Positions 27,405 to 35,820 of a DNA stretch of 64,000 bases are shown piece by piece. Position 1 is the first letter of the stretch. Every line of letters starts with the position of its first letter. The stretch is from the NCBI RefSeq assembly GCF_000282375.1, contig NZ_AKJK01000104.1, positions 56,429-120,428 of the forward strand, given 5' to 3'. The notes beneath the pieces were generated by a model. The model had not been told where the DNA came from, made no database searches, and saw only the letters and a list, made by a program, of their open reading frames with translations. The position numbers were made by a program, and so were the translations under genes. The DNA is from Pseudomonas sp. GM50. Its GTDB lineage: Bacteria > Pseudomonadota > Gammaproteobacteria > Pseudomonadales > Pseudomonadaceae.

Positions 27405-28154
27405 ATGAAGACTCTAGTTTGCGTAAAGCGCGTGGTCGATTACAACGTCAAGGTTCGCGTCAAAGCGGACAGCTCCGGCGTCGATCTCGCCAACGTCAAG
27501 ATGTCCATGAACCCCTTCTGCGAAATCGCCGTGGAAGAAGCCGTACGCCTGAAGGAAAACGGCGTTGCCACTGAAATCGTCGTCGTCACCATCGGCCCGA
27601 GCACTGCCCAGGAACAACTGCGCACTGCCCTGGCACTGGGCGCCGACCGCGCCATCCTCGTCGAGTCCGCCGAAGACCTGACTTCCCTGGCCGTAGCCAA
27701 GCTGCTCAAAGCAGTTGTCGACAAGGAGCAACCTCATCTGGTGATTCTTGGCAAACAAGCCATCGACAGCGACAACAACCAGACCGGCCAGATGCTCGCT
27801 GCCTTGAGCGGTTATGCTCAGGGCACCTTCGCCTCCAAGGTTGAAGTGGTTGGCGACAAGGTTAATGTCACCCGCGAAATCGACGGCGGTCTGCAGACCG
27901 TCTCGTTGAACCTACCAGCCATCGTCACCACCGACCTGCGTTTGAACGAGCCGCGCTACGCGTCCCTGCCAAACATCATGAAAGCCAAGAAGAAGCCTCT
28001 CGAAGTGCTGACTCCGGACGCTTTGGGCGTTTCCACCGCCTCCACCAACACAACCTTGAAAGTCGAAGCACCTGCTGCACGCAGCGCGGGTATCAAGGTC
28101 AAGTCGGTGGCTGAACTGGTCGAGAAACTGAAAAACGAAGCGAAGGTGCTTTGA
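27405..28154 (+). CDS. etfB: Electron transfer flavoprotein beta subunit
   Basis: This 249-residue EtfB begins MKTLVCVKRVVDYNVKVRVK and carries the AMP-binding and recognition-loop regions, including GKQAIDSDNNQTGQMLAAL and PAIVTTDLRLNEPRYASLPNIMKAKKKPL. With EtfA it carries electrons from acyl-CoA dehydrogenases to the membrane ETF:quinone oxidoreductase. The frame offered by the sequence extends upstream, but this ATG fits the family start and follows CAGGGAAA. The third codon positions are visibly richer in G+C than in the operon genes before it, as expected of a housekeeping copy recruited into the operon. Confidence 0.95.
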   Translation: MKTLVCVKRVVDYNVKVRVKADSSGVDLANVKMSMNPFCEIAVEEAVRLKENGVATEIVVVTIGPSTAQEQLRTALALGADRAILVESAEDLTSLAVAKLLKAVVDKEQPHLVILGKQAIDSDNNQTGQMLAALSGYAQGTFASKVEVVGDKVNVTREIDGGLQTVSLNLPAIVTTDLRLNEPRYASLPNIMKAKKKPLEVLTPDALGVSTASTNTTLKVEAPAARSAGIKVKSVAELVEKLKNEAKVL

Positions 28155-28169
28155 GTTAAGGAGCCTTAA

Positions 28170-29111
28170 ATGACTATCTTGGTTATAGCGGAACACGACA
28201 ACAAAGTGCTGGCCCCGGCCACGCTGAACACCGTTGCTGCCGCCGCCAAAATCGGTGGCGACATCCACGTTCTGGTTGCAGGTCAGGGCGCTGGCGCCGT
28301 GGCTGAAGCCGCTGCGAAAGTCGCTGGCGTGGCTAAAGTGCTGGTGGCTGATAACGCCGCCTACGCTCACCAGTTGCCGGAAAACGTTGCTCCTCTGGTT
28401 GCAGAGCTGGGCAAGGGCTACAGCCACATCCTGGCTGCCGCCACTTCCAACGGCAAAAACATCCTGCCGCGCGTTGCCGCGGCACTGGACGTTGACCAGA
28501 TCTCCGAGATCATCTCGGTAGAAAGCGCTGACACCTTCAAGCGTCCGATATACGCCGGTAACGTCATCGCTACCGTTCAGTCGAACGGTGCAGTCAAAGT
28601 GATCACCGTGCGTGCCACCGGTTTCGACCCGGTTGCAGCTGAAGGTGGTTCGGCTGCCGTTGAAGCCGTTGGTGCTGCTCACGACGCTAGTATCTCCAGC
28701 TTCGTTGGCGAAGAACTGGCCAAATCCGATCGTCCGGAACTGACCGCTGCCAAGATCGTCGTTTCCGGTGGCCGCGGCATGCAGAACGGCGACAACTTCA
28801 AACACCTGTACGCCCTGGCCGACAAGCTGGGCGCTGCCGTAGGCGCTGCCGTAGGCGCTTCCCGCGCCGCGGTCGACGCAGGTTTCGTACCGAACGACAT
28901 GCAGGTCGGTCAGACCGGCAAGATCGTTGCTCCACAGCTGTACATCGCCGTTGGTATCTCCGGTGCGATCCAGCACCTGGCCGGCATGAAAGACTCCAAA
29001 GTGATCGTGGCGATCAACAAGGACGAAGAAGCGCCGATCTTCCAGGTGGCCGATTACGGCTTAGTCGCCGATTTATTTGACGCAGTGCCAGAGTTAAGTG
29101 TCGCGCTTTGA
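28170..29111 (+). CDS. etfA: Electron transfer flavoprotein alpha subunit
   Basis: This 313-residue EtfA starts MTILVIAEHDNKVLAPATLN. The FAD-binding C-terminal half includes VSGGRGMQNGDNF, ASRAAVDAGFVPNDMQVGQ and APQLYIAVGISGAIQHLAGM, with DEEAPIFQVADYGLVADLF. It starts 15 bases after etfB. A 12-base unit is repeated in tandem at 28831-28854, adding four residues (GAAV twice before GASRA) just ahead of the FAD-contacting Arg. This insertion is unusual in an otherwise standard sequence. The reading frame is kept and the protein may still fold. Confidence 0.95.
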   Translation: MTILVIAEHDNKVLAPATLNTVAAAAKIGGDIHVLVAGQGAGAVAEAAAKVAGVAKVLVADNAAYAHQLPENVAPLVAELGKGYSHILAAATSNGKNILPRVAAALDVDQISEIISVESADTFKRPIYAGNVIATVQSNGAVKVITVRATGFDPVAAEGGSAAVEAVGAAHDASISSFVGEELAKSDRPELTAAKIVVSGGRGMQNGDNFKHLYALADKLGAAVGAAVGASRAAVDAGFVPNDMQVGQTGKIVAPQLYIAVGISGAIQHLAGMKDSKVIVAINKDEEAPIFQVADYGLVADLFDAVPELSVAL

Positions 29112-29479
29112 ATTTACACTCAGTACGCCCGAAAAACGCGACAAGCTTCTAGTGCCAAAAGCCATATGTAACGGGGTTATACACATCAGCCAACAACCCT
29201 AGAACAATCAAGCAGGTGGTTCAATGCACAAACATCAATCACCTGCAAACCTTGACAAAAAACCAGCCGCCAACCGCCTTACACTTTAAAGATAGAGCTT
29301 GAACCGACGCATACAGCTTAATTTAAGGCACCAAAACTAAAATCAAGCGAACCTCATGCAAAATAAAAAATAGCAACTCACCACCTAACACAACCAGCAA
29401 GAACACTCTATTTTGATCATGTAAAATTCTTTACGCCATCGCCCCCTTAGCCAAGCCACACTGAGCGGCATATTTCTCT
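29112..29479 (+). other. AT-rich intergenic region between etfA and the TetR gene
   Basis: There is no gene here. Base composition shifts from GC-rich (etfA) to AT-rich, continuing into the TetR gene. I see no clear T-tailed hairpin after etfA. Confidence 0.5.
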
Positions 29480-30127
29480 ATGAACTTTACTAACGAAGAA
29501 CAAGCCAACATAAAACTGAACGCATTGAAAACAGCTGCAGCCGACCTTTTTTCGTCTATTGGCTATCACGCAGTAAGCTTGAGAGACCTTGCAAAAAAGA
29601 TAAAACTTAGCCCAGGCGCAATCTACAACTATATAGACAGCAAACAAGAACTGCTATTCACACTTACGGAAGAAAGCCTTGAGCAAAGGATCCATTTAAT
29701 AAAAAAAGAGATTTCCTGCTCAATGCAAAACGGGTCATCACTGCTGGACGCAGTTACCCAAGGTTTTATCATCCACTCCTCGAATGGCAAGCTCGGCATC
29801 GCGCTAGCCATTCGGGAATCATCAAACTTAAACAAGTCGCAAAGAACCGAAATCCAAAGACTCCTAGACATACAAAATAGCATTATCGTAAAAAGCCTGA
29901 CAAGCGAGTTCGACATTAAATACTTAGCTGCCCCCCTCTTAAATGATATAGCAAGCACTTTAACGGAGCTGCTGGATGGGTATTTTTTTGCAGCCAAACT
30001 AAATCTTAATAAGAACCCTACGTTTCTCCTTGCAACGACCCGAGCAAGCGCAGCATCGCTACTGACTCCCTTCTTGAATCCAGAAGAGCTCGCATGCCCA
30101 GACGCCTGCCACAAAGCGTCAATGTAA
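29480..30127 (+). CDS. TetR/AcrR-family transcriptional regulator
   Basis: This is a 215-residue regulator. The N-terminal helix-turn-helix is at about residues 15-60 (AAADLFSSIGYHAVSLRDLAKKIKLSPGAIYNYIDSKQELL), a textbook TetR domain. The ligand domain is not conserved enough to name an inducer. Its low GC content differs from the adjacent etf genes. It points away from the upstream operon and towards a convergent GDSL hydrolase, so its target is not obvious. Confidence 0.9.
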   Translation: MNFTNEEQANIKLNALKTAAADLFSSIGYHAVSLRDLAKKIKLSPGAIYNYIDSKQELLFTLTEESLEQRIHLIKKEISCSMQNGSSLLDAVTQGFIIHSSNGKLGIALAIRESSNLNKSQRTEIQRLLDIQNSIIVKSLTSEFDIKYLAAPLLNDIASTLTELLDGYFFAAKLNLNKNPTFLLATTRASAASLLTPFLNPEELACPDACHKASM

Positions 30128-30382
30128 AAGGACAACAGTAGTCCAGAAAGGCAAACTACCGATTTGCGTCAAGTTATACCCTAAATAAATAGGCTTTCTT
30201 GAGCCTTCAGCCATCCACTCTGAATCCGTAGAGTGACATCAGCTATAGGTGTCTCGCCATGTGAAGGCTTCATCCCTAGGCTCTCTGGGATTTGTGGCTA
30301 CAAGCGCCACCACTTCATGCCAAACCAAGCCCGTAGTCATTGAGTCGATCGGCAATGCCTCGTTGAGCCTCGCCTACCACTG

Positions 30383-31297
30383 TCAGTGCCCATTCTTCAG
30401 CGTAGCGAGCATCGCCTTGGCCGCCTGTGAGTGAACTGTTCGGGTTGGATGCCATTCATCCCAGTAGTAATGGGCATCCGGGTTTTCGCACACGGGTTTA
30501 ACATCCGGATAAGTGACCTGACACGGCGCATCCAAATCCCTCACCCCAACAGCATCCGCGCCCGCGCGCAGCTTGTTGCTGAACGCCAAGTGATCAAAGT
30601 AACTGATAGTGACCTGGTGTGATTTAGCCAGGCCTGCCAACACGACAGGCAGTTGCTTCTCGAGTACCTGCTGGAACTCAGTAGCATTCTTGACTTGATT
30701 GCCCTGCACCACAGCGGGTACGTGGCTAAGATCTGTCGTCCCCACAACCATCAGGTGCTTAGCACCCGCAGCGATCAACGTTTCCGTTGCCCTTTGGATG
30801 TTTTTCACGCTGGAGTGCCCAAGCACGACAACCGACTCAGGGTGAGAGAAATCAGCCCATTCGAAAAAGTCGTTTGCCGATATGAAGATAAAATAGAGCG
30901 CATTCGGATCGGCTTTATGGTTAGTCGAGGCTTTAAGGTGATCTGCGATCTGACCAAGCGCACCCGTATCGCGAGACGGTTCCATCCAGGCGTAATAATT
31001 GCCATTACCACTCTTGGCGCCGCCAATGGCGTAATCCGTCAACGGCACCTTCATAGCCCGGGCTAATTCCTCAACGGCTGTCGGGCCATTACTCCAGCGC
31101 CCCTTCCAATACAACGAACCAGGCAGCTGCTGTGCATCCTTGACCTTCTTTGTCGCTAGCTCACCAGTGAACACTTCCCCTGCCCCATTATCTGAGTAGC
31201 TGTCTCCAAAGGCGTAGAGATGGTCGAAGGCTGGGGAAGCAAAGGCTGTTGAAATCGAGAGTGTAAGTAGAGCAGTCATACAGGCGCGACGGATCAT
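30383..31297 (-). CDS. Secreted GDSL/SGNH esterase-lipase
   Basis: This is a 304-residue hydrolase with a signal peptide (MIRRACMTALLTLSISTAFA). The SGNH blocks are in order: FGDSYSD with the nucleophilic Ser near residue 32, GGAKSGN (Gly), SANDFF (Asn), and DEWHPT with the catalytic Asp/His near the C-terminus. It cleaves ester bonds outside the cytoplasm. It is the only evident ester hydrolase in the catabolic region, so it might act on a lactone or ester product of the Baeyer-Villiger enzyme. However, its export makes that fit poor for an intracellular lactone. Confidence 0.88.
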   Translation of the reverse strand: MIRRACMTALLTLSISTAFASPAFDHLYAFGDSYSDNGAGEVFTGELATKKVKDAQQLPGSLYWKGRWSNGPTAVEELARAMKVPLTDYAIGGAKSGNGNYYAWMEPSRDTGALGQIADHLKASTNHKADPNALYFIFISANDFFEWADFSHPESVVVLGHSSVKNIQRATETLIAAGAKHLMVVGTTDLSHVPAVVQGNQVKNATEFQQVLEKQLPVVLAGLAKSHQVTISYFDHLAFSNKLRAGADAVGVRDLDAPCQVTYPDVKPVCENPDAHYYWDEWHPTRTVHSQAAKAMLATLKNGH

Positions 31298-31587
31298 AGA
31301 GGTTCTCCTTGGTCATCCTGAAGACTAAAGGCCTCAGCTCATTGGACGAGCGACAAATGCGACTCATGGTTACCCTGGCGCGCAAAGTCAGTTTCGTTTG
31401 CGACAGCGCATTTGAATTTGCTTCCAAAAGACAAACTGCCTCGCCCATCTGCCTGTAACGCAAGCACGAGTGCCCATCCGCGACGACAGATTCCTTCTAT
31501 AACTCAGCATGAATATTCAATACCTAGGCTCAGGCGCATCCGATGATCAAACCTCAAAACAAGAACAAAAATACGAGGAGATAGGCG

Positions 31588-33483
31588 ATGAATCACTCAG
31601 ACATCCGTAACCTAGTGGTTTCAGATAGCCCGACGGCAGCGCTGTTCCAGCCCGGACGCATCGGCAACATGCAATTGCGCAATCGCTTCGTGCAGGCACC
31701 GATTTTCACCCAGTTCGCTAGTACCTTTGGCGAGGTTGATGACAAGCTCATCGAATACCATCGAGCACGTGCTCGTGGCGGGGTCGGCCTCATCATTACC
31801 GAAAACACCTCCATCGATTGGGAGGTGGGGCGCACGGTCGGGCACCCGATTCGGATTGACCACGACAGGTTCATTGGCGGCTTGAGCAACCTGGTCGATG
31901 CCGTCCACGGCGAGGGCGCGAAGATTGCCGTGCAGCTGCACCATACCGGCCGCCAGAATTCTCAAGGCAATACTGAACGCAACGAACCTCCCCTCGCCCC
32001 GACAGCGGGAATCACGAGCGCCTTCGGTACTCCGCCACGGGCGATTGAGGAGCACGAAATCCCCGGGCTGATCGACAAGTACGTCCAGGGAGCCCGGCGT
32101 GCTGTCGCCGCCGGCTTTGATGCAATCGAACTGCACGGCGCACACGGCTACCTGCTTGGCCAATTTCTCTCACCGTACACAAACAAGCGCACCGACCGTT
32201 GGGGTGGGTCGCTGGAGAACCGGGCCCGTTTCGCGCTTGAGGTGGTGCGAGGTATACGCGAGCAAGTCGGTAGCGAGTTCCCACTGATGTACCGCCTCAG
32301 TGTTACTGAGCCTTACGAGGGAGGTCTTTCGTTGGAGGATGGCCTGGCCTTTTGCGAGATGCTTGAGCCTTACGTCGATGCGCTGGATGTGAGTGCAGGG
32401 AACTATGACACGGCCATGGTTTTGCTGCCCATGGTCGCACCCGGGTCGTTGGTAAATTACGCCAAAGCCGTCAAATCGCGTGTTTCGATCCCGGTCATAG
32501 GCGTAGGCCGCCTTACCTGGCTCTTCGACGAAATGGCGCAAGCTGTATCCAATGGTGAGCTCGATTTTGTGGCCTTGGGACGAGCCGGGCTTGCCGACCC
32601 CGACACTGTTGCGAAAACCCGTCGCGGAGCACCGCAGAGCGTCCGCCGCTGTCTCGCAGTCAACGAGTGCATCTCGCGCTGGATGTTCAACGGCAAGGGC
32701 ACTCAGTGCGTGATAAATCCTGCCCTTGGTCAAGAACGCCGTGCGGAGCAAGCTCGCCGCGCCGCGTCCAAGAAGCATCGTGTCCTGGTGGTCGGTGGCG
32801 GGCCTTCTGGATGTGAAGCCGCGATTCTGGCCGCGGAACGAGGACACAGTGTGCTATTGATCGAGCGTCACGACCGCATCGGCGGCCAACTCCATGCTTG
32901 GGCAGCCGCGAGCCCTCTTCGTATGGAGGTCAATAACATGATCCGCTTCTATGAGAGTGAACTTGAGCGTGTTGGAGTCTCAATTCAGCTTAATACCGAT
33001 GCAGATGATGTAGACCTGTCCCCTTGGGACACCGTTCTACTCGCCACCGGCACTGTGGCGCCGGAACAAGACCAAGATGTTGTCGACATGCTAGCTAACG
33101 GACAGCTGCCCGTGGCGGACGAGGTCACCGTCTTTGGTGAAACTGAGACCGCAATGTTCGCTGCTCTTTGGCTTGCCGAGCATGGGAAGAAAGTCAGCCT
33201 CGTCTCTCCGGCCGAGGAAGTAGGTATCGACACGAATGATATGCAGCGCGGACATCTGACGGGACTGCTCAAGGAGCAAGGCGTGTCGGTGAGAACATCA
33301 GGCGCCCCACCCGCTGATGGAACCGTCGTGATGGCTACGGCGCGTGTAGCTTCAACTGCCAAAGCTGAGCTTTTCGATGACAATCGAGTCCAAAGCATTG
33401 GCACAAGAGCCCGTGGTGGGCGGATGTATGAAGCTACTCAATCCGGTTTCTGGGCCGCATCCAAGATTGGAGAAGTGCTATGA
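31588..33483 (+). CDS. Old-yellow-enzyme-type NADH:flavin oxidoreductase (FadH/TMADH-like)
   Basis: This is a 631-residue enzyme with three parts. An FMN TIM barrel (about residues 20-360) contains ELHGAHGYLLGQFLSP and NKRTDRWGGSLENRARF. A cysteine cluster follows at about residue 350, and a FAD/NAD(P) domain opens with VVGGGPSGCEAAILAAERGH. Members reduce enones, dienoyl-CoAs or demethylate amines. The iron-sulphur motif reads CLAVNEC then a Cys 13 residues on. Compared with trimethylamine dehydrogenase (C-x2-C-x2-C-x12-C) the second Cys is Val. It overlaps the next VOC gene by 4 bases, so the pair is co-translated. Confidence 0.9.
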   Translation: MNHSDIRNLVVSDSPTAALFQPGRIGNMQLRNRFVQAPIFTQFASTFGEVDDKLIEYHRARARGGVGLIITENTSIDWEVGRTVGHPIRIDHDRFIGGLSNLVDAVHGEGAKIAVQLHHTGRQNSQGNTERNEPPLAPTAGITSAFGTPPRAIEEHEIPGLIDKYVQGARRAVAAGFDAIELHGAHGYLLGQFLSPYTNKRTDRWGGSLENRARFALEVVRGIREQVGSEFPLMYRLSVTEPYEGGLSLEDGLAFCEMLEPYVDALDVSAGNYDTAMVLLPMVAPGSLVNYAKAVKSRVSIPVIGVGRLTWLFDEMAQAVSNGELDFVALGRAGLADPDTVAKTRRGAPQSVRRCLAVNECISRWMFNGKGTQCVINPALGQERRAEQARRAASKKHRVLVVGGGPSGCEAAILAAERGHSVLLIERHDRIGGQLHAWAAASPLRMEVNNMIRFYESELERVGVSIQLNTDADDVDLSPWDTVLLATGTVAPEQDQDVVDMLANGQLPVADEVTVFGETETAMFAALWLAEHGKKVSLVSPAEEVGIDTNDMQRGHLTGLLKEQGVSVRTSGAPPADGTVVMATARVASTAKAELFDDNRVQSIGTRARGGRMYEATQSGFWAASKIGEVL

Positions 33484-34022
33484 ATGTCCGCGCGATCGAG
33501 CACGTTGGAATCACCGTTCCAGACATGGAAGAAGCTACCCGTTTTTTCGTCGATGCCTTCGGTGCTGAGAAGCTCTATGACATGCTGGATGAGCCCCTAG
33601 GTGGCCCTGAGGTCGAAGCGGGCCTTGGCGTTCCACCTGGCGCTTTGATTACCGTGATCCGTATGCTTCGTCTCGGCAACGGCCCCAACCTAGAGCTTTT
33701 CTCTTATTCTGGTGTACAGCAGGCGCAGCCCGTAGTCCCTAGCGACTTCGGTATCCAGCATATCTGCATCTACGTTGACGACATCGACGTCGCAGCCAGT
33801 CGCCTGGAGAAAGCTGGTGGCATTCTGCTTAGCCGACCAGGTGTCCTGCCGGGTGGTGATGCCGGAAGCGGGAACAGGTATGTGTACACCCGGACGCCTT
33901 GGGGGAGCACTATTGAACTTGTGACTTACCCTTCGGCACAAGCCTACGAGCGCCATACTCACTTACGCCGCTGGCGCCCTCTTCCGACAGGGCCTAATGA
34001 CTACGAAAACCAGGCTGAATAA
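33480..34022 (+). CDS. VOC-family protein (methylmalonyl-CoA epimerase/glyoxalase-like)
   Basis: This 180-residue VOC protein opens with IEHVGITVPDMEEATRFFVDAFGAE. The second half begins GIQHICIYVDDID and ends TPWGSTIELVTYP, where His and Glu sit at metal-ligand positions. It overlaps the stop of the OYE-type gene (ATGA), so it is translated with it and probably acts on the same compound. A terminator follows at 34042. The reaction is not identifiable; epimerase, lyase or extradiol-type chemistry are all possible in this fold. Confidence 0.82.
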   Translation: MNVRAIEHVGITVPDMEEATRFFVDAFGAEKLYDMLDEPLGGPEVEAGLGVPPGALITVIRMLRLGNGPNLELFSYSGVQQAQPVVPSDFGIQHICIYVDDIDVAASRLEKAGGILLSRPGVLPGGDAGSGNRYVYTRTPWGSTIELVTYPSAQAYERHTHLRRWRPLPTGPNDYENQAE

Positions 34023-34041
34023 GGGCACAAGCATTCGTAGA

Positions 34042-34096
34042 GCGGCTTGTCAGCCGAACGGTAGGAACACCTCCGATCGATGGCAAGCCGCTTTTG
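34042..34096 (+). terminator. Terminator after the OYE/VOC pair
   Basis: Arms AGCGGCTTG (34042-34050) and CAAGCCGCT (34085-34093) are followed by TTTT. The loop is long (34 bases), with internal pairing possible. Confidence 0.65.
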
Positions 34097-34215
34097 CATG
34101 CGCGCCTAAGGGATGTGCTAATTTTGGAGCTCGAGATAAAGATGCTCCATCAACACCAAATGCTTCTTAAGTGCTAAAAAACTCCACTACAAATACAGAT
34201 AATAAGGGAGTTGTG

Positions 34216-35142
34216 ATGAGCGCCATCCTCTTAACGCCAGAAAAAATGCTCGACGTAATCCCAGGAGAAGTGACGATAAAAGGCACCGTAGGAACGGCGC
34301 CCGATGGCAGCATGTCGCTCCGAGGGTATCGCTTTGACAAAACTGAAGTCAGCATCCCTTGCATGCGAGATTATGAGTTGGTGAGATGGAAAACAGGAAC
34401 ATCCAACCTTGGCTTTCATGATGGCGAAAAATGGCAGAAATGGTCGGTTGGAAATGATGACGTAACCATTTTGACACGAGGGGAGTCCTCCAAGTGGTAC
34501 TGGATGAACGACATCGAGGTCAGTCACATCTACATTTCACAGGCAATGATGGGAAAGGTTGCTAATGAAGTTTTTCAAAAGGATATTGATGGCGTTTTTG
34601 TAGACCATTACCCAATTGTCAACGACCCCAAGCTCTCGAAGCTCATGGCGGCCTATGAAATGGAATGCTTGAGTGATGAGCCAGGCAGCAGCATCTTTGC
34701 CCAGACGCTTGAAATACAGATATGCATTCACTTGATTCGGCAGTATGTGCGGTGTGATCTTAAAGATGGAGATCAGGTGTCTCGCTTGTCGAGCATGAAA
34801 CGAAATCAACTTCAGGACTATATTGATTCACACCTGTCCTGCCCTATTTCAGTGAAAGACATGGCCATGATTGTCGACCTTAGTCCGTCATATTTTGTTC
34901 GTGTATTCGGCACTGTGTATGGGGTTTCTCCACACCAGTATGTCCAAGCACGCCGCTTAAAAAAAGCTGAACTTCTCTTGTCGACATTGCGTGATGTTCC
35001 GTTGAAGGCTGTCGCAATGGACTGCGGATTCTCGGATCAAAGCCACATGACAAGGTTGTTTCAAGAAAAATTGTCCATGACGCCCAAGCAGTACCGGGAG
35101 AAAAATACGCCTAAGCTATTTTGCTGCTCGACTTTGCAGTGA
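34216..35142 (+). CDS. AraC-family transcriptional regulator
   Basis: This is a 308-residue regulator. The N-terminal 180 residues form a cupin-like sensor. The C-terminal AraC domain (about residues 200-300) contains LQDYIDSHLSCPISVKDMA, DLSPSYFVRVFGTVYGVSP, and the second helix-turn-helix VPLKAVAMDCGFSDQSHMTR ending MTPKQYREK. The ATG at 34216 follows AAGGGAG with proper spacing; the longer frame lacks such a site. It follows the OYE/VOC pair and probably controls it, by position only. Confidence 0.88.
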   Translation: MSAILLTPEKMLDVIPGEVTIKGTVGTAPDGSMSLRGYRFDKTEVSIPCMRDYELVRWKTGTSNLGFHDGEKWQKWSVGNDDVTILTRGESSKWYWMNDIEVSHIYISQAMMGKVANEVFQKDIDGVFVDHYPIVNDPKLSKLMAAYEMECLSDEPGSSIFAQTLEIQICIHLIRQYVRCDLKDGDQVSRLSSMKRNQLQDYIDSHLSCPISVKDMAMIVDLSPSYFVRVFGTVYGVSPHQYVQARRLKKAELLLSTLRDVPLKAVAMDCGFSDQSHMTRLFQEKLSMTPKQYREKNTPKLFCCSTLQ

Positions 35143-35233
35143 CGTAGAACACGGCGGAAGGCCGTCAGTTACCATCTCATCGCATACAACAAAAAGGGTC
35201 GATGAGCCCTTTGCTTGCGCTCCCGACTTTTTC

Positions 35234-35558
35234 TATCTCTCGAAGGAGGTTACCGACGCCGAACGGGATACCAGTGCTCCGGTAATCCTGGGCACGGATC
35301 CGCCGTCCGAGTGGCTCAAGATCATCTGACACGCCCGCCAAATCTGCGAATGCCTCATCGATGCCATAAACCCAACAGCTAGCACGAGGGATTCGATCAC
35401 GCTCATCACGCGCTCGCTCATGTCGCCGTAAAGGCTGTAATTCGACGAGAACGCGACGATGCCGTGACGCTTGAGTTTGTGTTTGATCCGAAAGTGCGGC
35501 TCACCCATTTTTACGAAGGGCTTGGCGTCGTAGCTGCGAGCAATTATGCATCCGTCAA
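35234..35558 (-). pseudogene. Broken umuC/rulB-like (Y-family DNA polymerase) fragment
   Basis: The minus strand gives DGCIIARSYDAKPFVKMGEP, then HGIVAFSSNYSLYGDMSERV. After a frame change near 35375 it gives YGIDEAFADLAGVSDD and STGIPFGVG. These match successive UmuC segments: NNDGC-IARS, FSSNYALYGDMS, YSIDE-F and TGIP-GVG. Both the first 45 or so residues and everything after about residue 155 are missing. It is a remnant of an error-prone polymerase V subunit gene. Related rulB genes are known insertion points for mobile elements in Pseudomonas. Confidence 0.8.
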
Positions 35559-35777
35559 GCTAGTGGAAAATGGCGTTGGTGTAGCGCTGGTGCCGCACCA
35601 GCAACCCATCAGGAATGGCCAACAGACGTACGAGCGCTCGACCTCGGATAGCACACCTTCCACCCTGATATTGGGCTCGTACATCGGGCTCGGCAAAGCT
35701 TTACCGAACCAGTGCGGATACTGGCCTGACTTATTAGTGACCAGGCAAAGACCGGCCCTGAATAAAACCCGAACGGC

Positions 35778-35803
35778 AAAAAGGGCCCTCGAAGGGCCCT
35801 TTG
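35778..35803 (-). terminator. Terminator of the MvaT-like gene
   Basis: On the minus strand AAAGGGCCC and GGGCCCTTT form the stem around a TTCGA loop, followed by T residues, about 20 bases after the stop codon. Confidence 0.85.
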
Positions 35804-35820
35804 TTGTACTCAAACCAAAC

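Noticed and set aside
27912..28976. Long minus-strand frame opposite etfB/etfA
   Set aside because: It is a shadow frame produced by strong third-position G/C preference in the etf genes.
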